Made by a program: the position numbers and the translations under genes. 64,000 nt of DNA, from NCBI GenBank assembly GCA_031401035.1, contig JANNRA010000118.1:13301-77300 (forward strand). Reading direction: 5' to 3'. The notes under the pieces were generated by a model. The model saw nothing but the letters and a program-made list of their open reading frames with translations. It was not told the DNA's origin and searched no databases. Below, in pieces: positions 26,101-34,205 of this stretch (within the stretch, counting starts at the first letter, position 1; the number at the start of each line of letters is the position of its first letter). This DNA is from JANNRA01 sp031401035 (GTDB taxonomy: Bacteria; Desulfobacterota; Binatia; HRBIN30; CADEER01).

Positions 26101-26931
26101 GGGCCGCAAGTTGAGCATGCGGTAGTCCTTGACGACGAAGCTGGGGTCGAAGGCGAAGCTGGTGTCGTGCACGATCGAGGCGCAGGTGACGCCGAGGGCG
26201 TGATAAATTGGGCCCATCCACTGCACATCGCGACGCGCCAGGTAGTCGTTGACCGTCACCAGATGGACGCCGCGACCTGTGAGGGCGTTCAGATAGATCG
26301 GCAGGGTCGCCACCAGGGTTTTCCCCTCGCCGGTTTTCATTTCGGCGATGGTTCCCTTGTGCAGCACGACACCGCCGAGGATCTGCACGTCGTAGTGACG
26401 TAGGCCGGTGGTGCGCTTGGATGCCTCGCGCACACACGCAAACGCCTCGGGGAGGAGGACTTCGAGCACCGCCATCTCGGCCTGATGGAGCACGTCCTCC
26501 TGCTTGCGGATCGCGTCGCGCAGCTCATCGGCCGTCTGGCCACCACTCTCGTCACGGTCGCGCAGGGCGCTCTTCAAACGCTCGAGCTCGACCCGCTCGG
26601 CAGTGGTCTCGGTCACGATGCGTGCTCGGAAGGCGGCCGTCTTGCCGCGCAGCGCCTCGTCGTCGAGGGCCTGGATCGCGGCCTCGAAGGCGTTGGTCTG
26701 CTCCACCAGCGGACGCAGCCGCTTCAACTGGCGATCGTTGCTGCTTCCAAAGACGCGCTTTGGCTCGGCGGCGACGGCGCCACCGACCAGCCCAAGCAGG
26801 GCGCCGGCGGCGGCGAGGATGGCCGAACGGGTCCACTGGTCGATGCCGCCGAGGACCAACCCGATCGAGCCACCGACGATGATGCCGACGACGAGGCCGC
26901 CCAGTGCGGCGAGCAGGATCTTCTTACTCAT
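23161..26931 (-). CDS. secA: Preprotein translocase ATPase SecA, enlarged and with N-terminal membrane hairpin
   Basis: SecA drives export through SecYEG. Conserved parts are all present: [17 protein letters not shown], Walker A MKTGEGKT (198-205), the DEVDN motor motif, [27 protein letters not shown] and the zinc-binding, SecB-contacting tail [13 protein letters not shown]. At 1256 aa it exceeds the usual 850-950. Three additions explain this: residues 1-56 form two glycine-rich hydrophobic segments; about 40 charged helical residues lie near 105-150; about 230 extra residues, coiled-coil-like and rich in Ala and Glu, sit at about 632-900 before [11 protein letters not shown]. No ATG or GTG, and no TTG before the conserved region, occurs after the second hydrophobic segment, so the leader is not an annotation artefact. 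Confidence 0.95.
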   Translation of the reverse strand: [1256 protein letters not shown]

Positions 26932-27001
26932 GGATGGTGAGGTGCCTCATGGAACGCCCCATGGTGCGTCTCGGGTAGCAAAAGATCAAGGTCGGGTCCG
27001 C

Positions 27002-27838
27002 TCATCGGTCGAGTTGCACGGCCGAGTCCACCTGCGAACCGAGGAAGCGGGCGCCGACCTTGACGAAGCGTTCCGGGGCGTCGGTGACAAAGAACGACGG
27101 CTCGCCGGCGCGGCCGCGGCGCAGCAGGCCACGCTCTTGCAGCATGTCGCGTACAACGGCCGCGGTCGCGATGCCGGAATCGACCAGGCGCACCCCCGCC
27201 CCCATGGTGGCCCGGATCACCGTCTTGAGCAGCGGATAGTGCGTGCAACCGAGGATCAGGGTGTCGATGCCGCTGCGCGCCAGACTGGCGAGGTAGAGCC
27301 GCGCGGCACGGGCCGCGACCTCGTTGTCCACCCACCCCTCCTCGGCGAGCGGGACGAACAGTGGGCACGTGCGGGTGTAGATCTCGAGATCGGCACGCAG
27401 ACGGCGCAGGGCACGCGAGTACTCGCCGCTGCGGATGGTGGCCTCGGTGCCGATGACACCGACCTTGCGGTTACGGGTGGCCCGCGCCGCCGCCTGCGCC
27501 CCGGGCTCGATCACCCCCACGACGGGTACATCGACCCGCTGCTGCAGGGCCTCCAACGCCAACGCGCTCGAAGTGTTGCAGGCGACGACCAGGAGTTTGA
27601 CGCCCTTGTCGACCAGAAACTCGGTATTCTCAAACGAGTAGCGCCGCACCACATCGGGAGATTTGGTGCCGTAGGGCGTGCGCCCGGTGTCGCCGAGGTA
27701 GATCAGCGACTCCGCGGGCAGGAGACGGATCAGCGCCCGCATGACGGTCAGTCCGCCGATACCGGAATCGAAGATTCCTATGGGGCGATCGCGCGCGACG
27801 CGATCGGGGCGGACGGGACGGTTCACGCGGCGGGTCAT
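27002..27838 (-). CDS. murI: Glutamate racemase
   Basis: MurI makes D-glutamate for peptidoglycan. The 278-aa form (ATG 27838) contains IGIFDSGIGGLTV (D24, S25), the first catalytic cysteine in VVACNTSSA and the second in LILGCTHYPLL, which act as the acid/base pair. A start at 27883 adds 15 residues without support. It is 70 nt upstream of secA on the same strand. Confidence 0.96.
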   Translation of the reverse strand: MTRRVNRPVRPDRVARDRPIGIFDSGIGGLTVMRALIRLLPAESLIYLGDTGRTPYGTKSPDVVRRYSFENTEFLVDKGVKLLVVACNTSSALALEALQQRVDVPVVGVIEPGAQAAARATRNRKVGVIGTEATIRSGEYSRALRRLRADLEIYTRTCPLFVPLAEEGWVDNEVAARAARLYLASLARSGIDTLILGCTHYPLLKTVIRATMGAGVRLVDSGIATAAVVRDMLQERGLLRRGRAGEPSFFVTDAPERFVKVGARFLGSQVDSAVQLDR

Positions 27839-27911
27839 GGCGGATAAGCGCGCAACATTGCCACAGGTGCTGCGGGGGCTCAACCGCAGACCGCTCAGCC
27901 GCGGCGGGGAT

Positions 27912-27941
27912 TTGACCTGCTGCGCGCACCAACCCTAGTGT
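27912..27941 (+). promoter_or_regulatory. Candidate promoter of the DUF1329 gene
   Basis: TTGACC (27912-27917), an 18-nt spacer and TAGTGT (27936-27941) lie just upstream of a strong GGAGG site and the ATG at 27962. The -10 box matches poorly. Confidence 0.35.
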
Positions 27942-27961
27942 TCGTATCCTGGAGGAATGAC

Positions 27962-29293
27962 ATGGCGAGCGTGGGCAAGGTTCTGACCGTAATGGTGATC
28001 GCGGCATTCGCGGCGACCGCAGACGCCGAGACGCCTGGGGACGGGCTGAAGCCGGGCATGACCCTGGATCAATCGAACTGGCAACTGGCGGAAGGACTGC
28101 TGCCGCCGGAGATCCTGAATCATTACAAAGACGGCGGCTATTCGAACCCAGTCGTCGATTGGCCGCTGGCGACCTTCAACTGGCCGCCGGACTACAAAGC
28201 CTCGACTGAGAAGAACGCCAGCCAGTTCAAGATCAGCGACAGTGGCACCGTGGTCTTGAACTCGACTGGGGAGCAGCCGGCCAACATTCTCGGCCAACCA
28301 TTCCCGGTCATCGACCCCGCCGACCCCCAGGCCGCCGTGAAGATCCTGTGGAACTACTTCTACCTCACTTGGTACTACGGCAATCTGCACGCGGAGTCGC
28401 AGGTGAACTGGGTCGGGCAGCGTGGCCTGGAGCGACGCACCGACCAGGACGTCAACTTCATGTACTATGACGGCGTCTCCGAACATGATCGAATTCCCAA
28501 TCCGCAGAACCTCGCCAGCCAGCAACTCGTGGTCGTGCAATCCCCCGCCGACCTCGCCGGCACTGCCGCCCTGACCTGGCGCTACCGCGATTCCGCCAAG
28601 CGTGACTCCGCCTGGGCCTTCGTACCGGCCCTGCGCCGCGTCCGTGCCGTCAGCCCGGCGAACCGCTCGGACGGCTTCCTCGGCTCAGACATGAGCCAGG
28701 ACGACGGGCCGTTCTTCGACGGCAAGCCGGAGGATTTCACCTGGACGCTGAAGGGCGAGCAGGACATCCTGCGCTTCGTCGATCCGCTCAACCTGGCGGG
28801 CAAGTCCAACTCGATCTGGCAGTCGACCGGTGGCTGGCGCGCCAACTGGGACCCCGAGCTGAAGATCATCGGCTACCAGGATCCGGATTGGAAAGGCCTC
28901 GCCTGGGCGGCGCGCAGCCCTGCGCTCGCCAAGCGCCGCGTCTGGGTGCTCGAAGGCGTACCGAAGGACAAGTACTATCTGTACGGCAAGTTGGAACTCT
29001 ATCTCGACAAGGAGACCTACCAGGGTTCCTGGAACCGTAAGTTCAGCTGGCAGGGGGAGCTCCTGAACACCCTGCAGGTGATTGCCTATAACCTGAAACC
29101 CTACACGCGCCCGAATGGCCAGATCGACTACATTCAGGCTTCCAACATGTCGTACCAGGTGGCGGAGAACATCAAGGCCAACCGCGCCACGGTCGCGGGA
29201 CTGAAATCCAATCCCAAGTCGGCGCTCGACGTGCATGTGCCTTTCAAGCCAGAGTTCTTCGACATGAACTCGCTGTCACGCTTCGGCAAATAG
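27962..29293 (+). CDS. DUF1329 family exported protein
   Basis: The 443-aa protein has a cleavable signal (VLTVMVIAAFAATADAE) and then DUF1329 sequence (LAEGLLPPEILNHYKDGGY, WAFVPALRRVRA, DGFLGSDMSQDDG, KYYLYGKLELYLDKETY). The family is related to LolA/LolB-like outer-membrane lipid or lipoprotein carriers and is often found with RND-type lipid exporters or in lipid/steroid degraders; no such partner is here. A clear GGAGG site precedes the ATG. Its stop codon is directly followed by the engB stop on the other strand, with no base between. Confidence 0.85.
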   Translation: MASVGKVLTVMVIAAFAATADAETPGDGLKPGMTLDQSNWQLAEGLLPPEILNHYKDGGYSNPVVDWPLATFNWPPDYKASTEKNASQFKISDSGTVVLNSTGEQPANILGQPFPVIDPADPQAAVKILWNYFYLTWYYGNLHAESQVNWVGQRGLERRTDQDVNFMYYDGVSEHDRIPNPQNLASQQLVVVQSPADLAGTAALTWRYRDSAKRDSAWAFVPALRRVRAVSPANRSDGFLGSDMSQDDGPFFDGKPEDFTWTLKGEQDILRFVDPLNLAGKSNSIWQSTGGWRANWDPELKIIGYQDPDWKGLAWAARSPALAKRRVWVLEGVPKDKYYLYGKLELYLDKETYQGSWNRKFSWQGELLNTLQVIAYNLKPYTRPNGQIDYIQASNMSYQVAENIKANRATVAGLKSNPKSALDVHVPFKPEFFDMNSLSRFGK

Positions 29294-29887
29294 TCAATCC
29301 GCCGCCCAATCGTCGATCACCTGCCACAGCGCCGCCGTTCCCTCGCCGGTCACTCCGGACACCGGGAGCGGCGGCGCATCGCCGGCGGCGGCGACGAAGC
29401 GCGCCAACGCCACCGTGCGCGCGCCGCGGCCGAGCTTGTCGATCTTGGTCACGACCACCCGCGCCGGCAGGCGGTGCGCGGCGAGGAACGCCAGCAGTTG
29501 CGCGTCTTCTGACTCGATACCGCGCCGCACGTCAACGAGTACCAGCACACCGCGCAAGACGCGGCGTCCGGTCAGATACCCTTCGACCAGGCGGCGCCAC
29601 TGGTCCTTCACCGGTAGCGGCACGCGGGCGAAGCCGTAGCCCGGCAGATCAACCAGGATCAACCGGTCGTCGATGGCAAAAAAATTGATCTGCTGCGTGC
29701 GCCCCGGCGTCTTGCTGACCCGCGCCAAGGCGCGCCGGCCGGTGAGGCGGTTCAGCAGCGAGGACTTGCCGACATTGGAACGCCCCGCCACGGCGATCTC
29801 GGGCTGCCGCTCGGGCGGCAGCCGCTCGAGCGTAGCGACACCGAAGGCGAACTCCGCCCGCCCCGGCGTGACCCGCGGGGCACTCAC
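29294..29887 (-). CDS. engB: Ribosome biogenesis GTP-binding protein EngB/YsxC
   Basis: EngB is an essential small GTPase for 50S subunit assembly. The 197-aa product shows G1 AGRSNVGKSSLLN, G2 around KTPGRTQQINFF, G3 DLPGYGFA and G4 TKIDKL. GTG at 29887. It is the last of a short minus-strand run that begins with the CinA-like gene. Confidence 0.95.
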   Translation of the reverse strand: MSAPRVTPGRAEFAFGVATLERLPPERQPEIAVAGRSNVGKSSLLNRLTGRRALARVSKTPGRTQQINFFAIDDRLILVDLPGYGFARVPLPVKDQWRRLVEGYLTGRRVLRGVLVLVDVRRGIESEDAQLLAFLAAHRLPARVVVTKIDKLGRGARTVALARFVAAAGDAPPLPVSGVTGEGTAALWQVIDDWAAD

Positions 29888-29905
29888 CTCAGTCTGCCAG
29901 GAGCA

Positions 29906-30253
29906 TCAACGCTCAAACGAGGGTCCGTTGAAGTACACGGGGTTGTTACCAGCCACCATGTCGGGCGTCAGCACCCAGGTCCCGCCGACCGACGGGTACC
30001 AGACTGAGTTCGCCGCGTCATTGCTCCCGGCCGTGAAAATCCAGGCGAGCCCGCCCACCACGCCGCCGCCAGCCGCGTACAGGAGTTTGGCCGGAATGTA
30101 GCCGAGGTTCAGACCAATTGCCGCCAGCCCCCACCCGAGCTGCGCGGCCACGCCGTCGTCTTGCACCGACACCTCGCGTGCCGATGCCACGCCACCCACC
30201 GCGCCGACCAGCAGCCCGACGAGCACCAGCACTGCAATCATCCGCCGCAACAT
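29906..30253 (-). CDS. Small exported protein of unknown function
   Basis: The 115-aa product has a signal peptide (IAVLVLVGLLVGAVGGVASA), a glycine-rich second hydrophobic segment (YIPAKLLYAAGGGVVGGLAWIF) and a distinctive tail (VGGTWVLTPDMVAGNNPVYFNGPSF). I recall similar short exported proteins in Deltaproteobacteria but know no function. The ATG at 30253 has AGGAGG close upstream; ATG at 30241 is an alternative. It sits between engB and the CinA-like gene on the same strand. Confidence 0.7.
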   Translation of the reverse strand: MLRRMIAVLVLVGLLVGAVGGVASAREVSVQDDGVAAQLGWGLAAIGLNLGYIPAKLLYAAGGGVVGGLAWIFTAGSNDAANSVWYPSVGGTWVLTPDMVAGNNPVYFNGPSFER

Positions 30254-30279
30254 ACGCCTCCTCCTTCGTGACGCCCGCG

Positions 30280-31014
30280 TCACTCCGTCCGAACCACCGA
30301 CGCCGGTGGTAGCATGGTGAGCAGGGCCGCCAAGGCCTGCTCGACGTAGCCCCGATCTTTCGATTCGAGGGTGATGCGAACCCGGTACTCCGGGTCGTTG
30401 AGCTTCGGGTACGAGCCCAGCAACAGCGCCGGAAAGCGTGCCAGCGTCTCGTCAAGGCAGGCCGCGATCGCGCTCTCCAGCTCGCGTGTGTAGACGACGC
30501 GCAGATGAAAGGGATCGCCGGCGAAGCGCTCGCGCAGGGCGAGAACCTTCTCGCGAAAGATCTCCGGGATGCCAGGCAGGATATAGATGTTCTCGACTCG
30601 GAAAGTCGGGAAGCTGACGTTGCCGGCATAGTCGAGCTCGGTGCCTGCGACGGTGTCGGCGAGCTTCAGATGGGCGGCATTCAGCCGGTCGCCGAAGTAG
30701 TCGCGCAGCAGCTTCTCGAGCGCCGGATGGCGGATGACCGCACGCCCGAGCCCCTCGGCAATCCCGGCGATGGTGACGTCGTCATGTGTCGGCCCAACCC
30801 CACCCGAGGTGAAGAGCACGTCGACCCGCGGCGCCAGCGTGCGCACCGCCTCGGCGATCACGTCGACCTCGTCGGGAACGACGACGATGCGCGCCAACGT
30901 GACACCCACGCCGCGCAGTTGCTGGGCGAGAAAGTGCGAGTTTCCGTCGGCGACCTTGCCCGAAAGAATCTCGTTGCCGATGACGACCAGCGCCGCCGTG
31001 ATCTCCTGGGTCAT
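30280..31014 (-). CDS. Molybdopterin-binding domain protein (CinA N-terminal-like)
   Basis: At 244 aa this is the MoaB/Mog-like half of CinA without the C-terminal nicotinamide-nucleotide amidohydrolase. Motifs: VIGNEILSGKVADGNSHFLAQQL, TSGGVGPTHDDVTIAGIAEG and ILPGIPEIF. Stand-alone proteins of this type have been linked to nucleotide pyrophosphatase activity (COG1058); a role in molybdenum cofactor synthesis is not shown by any neighbour. It begins 11 nt after the ThDP enzyme gene, probably in one operon. Confidence 0.85.
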   Translation of the reverse strand: MTQEITAALVVIGNEILSGKVADGNSHFLAQQLRGVGVTLARIVVVPDEVDVIAEAVRTLAPRVDVLFTSGGVGPTHDDVTIAGIAEGLGRAVIRHPALEKLLRDYFGDRLNAAHLKLADTVAGTELDYAGNVSFPTFRVENIYILPGIPEIFREKVLALRERFAGDPFHLRVVYTRELESAIAACLDETLARFPALLLGSYPKLNDPEYRVRITLESKDRGYVEQALAALLTMLPPASVVRTE

Positions 31015-31025
31015 CCGTCACCCAC

Positions 31026-32675
31026 TCAGATCGAGATCGCGTCCTTCCGGAAGTCGCTGCCGCCGATCTTGATGTTGACCAGTGCCGGCTTCCCGGCGGC
31101 GAGGGCCCGTTGCATCGCCGGACGGATCTCCTCCGGTCGCTCGACGTACTCGCCGTGGCCGCCCAGCGCCTCGACAACCTTGTCGTAGCGGGTGAAGGAC
31201 AGCGCCGTCGCCACCGCCCGCTCCTCGCCGTACACCTGTACCTGGCCGCGGCGTATCTGCGTCCAACCGGCGTCGTTGCCAATGACACCCACGATGTCGA
31301 TCTTCTGGCGGACGCAGGCCTCGAACTCCATCGCATGCAGGCCGAATGAGCCATCCCCGTAAATGATGATCACCGGCGACTCGGGCTTGGCAAGTTTCGC
31401 CGCCATCGCGTAGCCGGGGCCGACGCCGAGCGTGCCGAGCGGGCCCGGATCGAGCCAATGGCCTGACTGATACACGCGCACCACCGACGCCGCGGTGGCG
31501 ACGAAGTCGCCACCGTCGCCGACAAAGATGGCGTTCTCGCCAACCGAGTCGGCGATCTCCTTGCAGGCGCGCAGCGGGTTGACCGGGACGTCATCCGCCT
31601 CCAACTGCCCGCGTACCTTCTCGAACTCCTTCTGCTCGCGGCCCCGCATGTCATCGAGCCACGGCTTCACCATCGCCGCGGAAAAGCCTTCCGCGGCGGC
31701 CGCCTGTACCAGTTGCTCCATCACCAGGCCGGTGTCGCCGACGATGCCGACGTCACACGGGCGGTTGCGCCCGAGTTCGCGCGGATCGAGGTCGATCTGG
31801 ATCAGCTTGGCATCCGGGTTGATGTGCGAATCGCGCCCGTAGCCGATGCGGAAATCGAGTGGCGTGCCGAAAATGAGCACCACGTCGGCCTGCTTCAGCG
31901 CCTGCTTGCGGGTGCGCGAGAAGAAGTTCGGGTGCTCCGGCGGCAGCGAACCACGGCCGAGGCCGTTGACGTAGATCGGTAGGCCGAAGGTCTTGGCGAA
32001 CTGCGGGTACGCCTCACGCCGTACCGACCAGCGCAACTGCGTCCCGACCAGCGCCACCGGCCGCGACGCGCCCTTCAAGAGCGCCAGGGCTCGGTCGATG
32101 TAGCGCGGATCGCCGGCACTGCCCGCTTCGCTGCGGTACTGGGTCGGGAACCAGATCTTGTCCTCGTCGTACTGGTCGAAGAGCTGGTCGATCGGCATCT
32201 CGAGGAAGACCGGACCCGGCAGGCCCGTCGTCGCCGTGCGGAACGCCATACTCACGTACTCGGGCAGGCGACGCCCCTCCGGCACCGACACCGCCCACTT
32301 GGTGATCGGACGCATGAGCTCGACGTGGTTCATGTCCTGCAGCGAGCCCATGTCGGCAAAGGGCCGCGGCCCCTGCCCGCCGATGATGATCATCGGAATG
32401 TTGGCGCGGTGCGCGCTCGCGACGCCGGTGACGGCATCGGTCAGCCCAGGCCCGGCGGTGACGATGGCGACGCCCGGTCGCCCGGTCACACGCGCCCACC
32501 CATCGGCGGCGTGGGCGGCGGTCTGCTCGTGGCGCACGTCGATGACGCGAATGCCCTCGTCCACGCAGCCGTCGTAGATCGGCATGACGTGCCCGCCGCA
32601 GAGGGTGAAGACGAACGGCACCTGTTCTGCGCGCAACGCGCGTGCCACCAACCGGCCTCCGTGTACGGATCCCAT
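31026..32675 (-). CDS. Thiamine diphosphate enzyme, acetolactate synthase / 2-hydroxyacyl-CoA lyase-like
   Basis: The 549-aa protein has the three domains of the family. The catalytic glutamate is E50 in DVRHEQTAAHAADGWAR. A middle domain follows (VALVGTQLRWS, FGTPLDFRIGYG). The ThDP/Mg motif is YGDGSFGLHAMEFEACVRQ, ending near GNDAGW. It is closest in feel to the ILVBL/HACL1 branch, but without a regulatory subunit or valine-pathway neighbours its substrate is open. The ATG at 32675 follows GGGAG; a reading from 32750 was rejected. Confidence 0.82.
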   Translation of the reverse strand: MGSVHGGRLVARALRAEQVPFVFTLCGGHVMPIYDGCVDEGIRVIDVRHEQTAAHAADGWARVTGRPGVAIVTAGPGLTDAVTGVASAHRANIPMIIIGGQGPRPFADMGSLQDMNHVELMRPITKWAVSVPEGRRLPEYVSMAFRTATTGLPGPVFLEMPIDQLFDQYDEDKIWFPTQYRSEAGSAGDPRYIDRALALLKGASRPVALVGTQLRWSVRREAYPQFAKTFGLPIYVNGLGRGSLPPEHPNFFSRTRKQALKQADVVLIFGTPLDFRIGYGRDSHINPDAKLIQIDLDPRELGRNRPCDVGIVGDTGLVMEQLVQAAAAEGFSAAMVKPWLDDMRGREQKEFEKVRGQLEADDVPVNPLRACKEIADSVGENAIFVGDGGDFVATAASVVRVYQSGHWLDPGPLGTLGVGPGYAMAAKLAKPESPVIIIYGDGSFGLHAMEFEACVRQKIDIVGVIGNDAGWTQIRRGQVQVYGEERAVATALSFTRYDKVVEALGGHGEYVERPEEIRPAMQRALAAGKPALVNIKIGGSDFRKDAISI

Positions 32676-32750
32676 CAGGTCGCTCCCTTTTCGTTTGGCG
32701 CTCGACGCGGCATTCGGAGGACCATACACTCGGCCTCCGCGCATCGGCAA

Positions 32751-32792
32751 GATCGCGGCGGCGGGATCGCGGCGGCGGGAGGTCGCGGCGGC
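32751..32792. repeat. 14-bp GC-rich tandem repeat
   Basis: Two perfect copies of GATCGCGGCGGCGG (32751-32764, 32765-32778) and a third altered copy lie in the 125-bp gap between the rpoH stop and the ThDP enzyme start. Probably slippage-derived. The rest of the gap shows no clear promoter. Confidence 0.6.
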
Positions 32793-32800
32793 GCGCCTCG

Positions 32801-33895
32801 TCAGTCCAGATCGAGTGGCCCGTCGCGCAGATCGGCAATCTCTGCCTGCAGGTAGGCGCGCAGCCGCTTCTTGAGTCGCTCCTCGAGCTGGCGCACGCGC
32901 TCGCGGCTGATGCCGTAGCGATCACCGATCTCCTGCAGGGTGAGGGGCTGCTCGGCGAGCAGGCGCTCGCGGAAGATGACCGCTTCCTTGTCCTTCAACG
33001 TCGCACCGAAGGCGTGGATCTTCACGCCCACCTCCTGCCGGAACTCGGCGTCCGCCACTTGCTTGTCGGGCCCCTGCACGGTGCTCGGCAGGACATCGAG
33101 CAAGGTCGCGCCGCCGCCGTCGTCGTCGCGGCTCGGCTGATCGAGCGAGAGGTCGCTCCAGCCCAACCGCTGCTGCATCTCGACGACCTCGGATTCCTTC
33201 ACGTCGAGCCGCTGCGCGATCAGCCGCGGCTCTGGCACGATGCCTTCCCGCTCGAGGCGCTCTTTCTCTTTCTGCAAGTTGAAGAAGAGCTTGCGCTGCG
33301 CCTGCGTGGTGCCGAGTTTCACCATGCGCCAGTTGTTGATCAGGTAGCGAATGATGTAGGCACGCACCCACCAGACGGCATACGAGGGGAAACGGATACC
33401 GCGATAGGGATCGAACTTCTTCACCGCCTCCATGAGGCCGATGTTCCCCTCTTGGATGAGGTCGAGGAGATTGCGGGTGGCGCGCTGGTACTCACGCGCG
33501 ATCATCACCACCAGGCGCAGGTTGCCGGTGACCAACTTGTAGGCGGCGTCGCGGTCCTCGTGCTCGCGGAAGCGGATCGCCAGCTCTTTCTCCTCCTCGC
33601 GGGTCAGGAGCGGATGGCGGCGGATCTCGGTGAGGTAGCGCTGCAGTGGGTCGAACGGGACAACCGCCGGACCGTCGCCGCGCGTCGTGGCCGCGTCCTC
33701 CGGCTCAACCGCCGCCACCGCGTCGACGAGCGGCTCGGCGGCGTCCAGCGGGGCCGCCTCGATCTCGATCTCGATCTCAGCATCCGCGTCGCCCACCCCC
33801 TCGTCGCCATCGCCGACCGGCTCGACGACTTCCGGCTCCAGCGGCGCCGATGTCGATGGCGTGGTGGCACGGCGGCTGGGACGGCGCCTGGCCAT
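32801..33895 (-). CDS. rpoH: RNA polymerase heat-shock sigma factor, RpoH type
   Basis: The 364-aa protein has sigma-70 regions 2 to 4: LLDLIQEGNIGLMEAVKKFDP with core-binding and -10 recognition helices (FPSYAVWWVRAYI), and a C-terminal -35 helix (TLQEIGDRYGISRERVRQLE). The RpoH box (QRKLFFNLQKEK), which marks sigma-32 rather than RpoD, is clear. The first 75 residues are an Asp/Glu/Ala-rich acidic extension not seen in classical RpoH (about 285 aa). It is 1 nt downstream of the cbpM-like gene and in the same run as dnaJ and rpoZ, a sensible chaperone context. Confidence 0.92.
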   Translation of the reverse strand: MARRRPSRRATTPSTSAPLEPEVVEPVGDGDEGVGDADAEIEIEIEAAPLDAAEPLVDAVAAVEPEDAATTRGDGPAVVPFDPLQRYLTEIRRHPLLTREEEKELAIRFREHEDRDAAYKLVTGNLRLVVMIAREYQRATRNLLDLIQEGNIGLMEAVKKFDPYRGIRFPSYAVWWVRAYIIRYLINNWRMVKLGTTQAQRKLFFNLQKEKERLEREGIVPEPRLIAQRLDVKESEVVEMQQRLGWSDLSLDQPSRDDDGGGATLLDVLPSTVQGPDKQVADAEFRQEVGVKIHAFGATLKDKEAVIFRERLLAEQPLTLQEIGDRYGISRERVRQLEERLKKRLRAYLQAEIADLRDGPLDLD

Positions 33896-33896
33896 C

Positions 33897-34202
33897 TCAC
33901 TCAGCCATGCGACGGCGCAGTTCCGTCACCAGGTCGCGCAGCACCGTGTCGAACTGGCGCTGCCGGGAGCGCACGTCCTCGCGCATGTGCAGGATCACCT
34001 CGACGCCGGCCAGATTGACGTCCAGATCGCGCGTCAACACAGCCACCAGACGCAGCCGCTCGGCCTGTTCGAGCGAGAGCATCGCTTCGTCCTCGACGGT
34101 ACTCACCTCGACCAAGCCCTCGGCGCAGGCCTGCCGTAGCAAGGTGTCGTCGATGGCGAAGCGGGCGCAGATTTCAGTCAGTCGCACGTAGCGCGCGTCC
34201 AT
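33897..34202 (-). CDS. CbpM/MerR-like chaperone modulator
   Basis: The 101-aa product is a small helical protein with a MerR-type winged helix start (VRLTEICARFAIDDTLLRQACAEG) and a coiled-coil end. This matches CbpM-type modulators that bind the J-domain of CbpA/DnaJ; the gene lies 3 nt downstream of dnaJ, which fits that role. A DNA-binding regulator of the HspR kind is the alternative. Confidence 0.75.
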   Translation of the reverse strand: MDARYVRLTEICARFAIDDTLLRQACAEGLVEVSTVEDEAMLSLEQAERLRLVAVLTRDLDVNLAGVEVILHMREDVRSRQRQFDTVLRDLVTELRRRMAE

Positions 34203-34205
34203 GGC

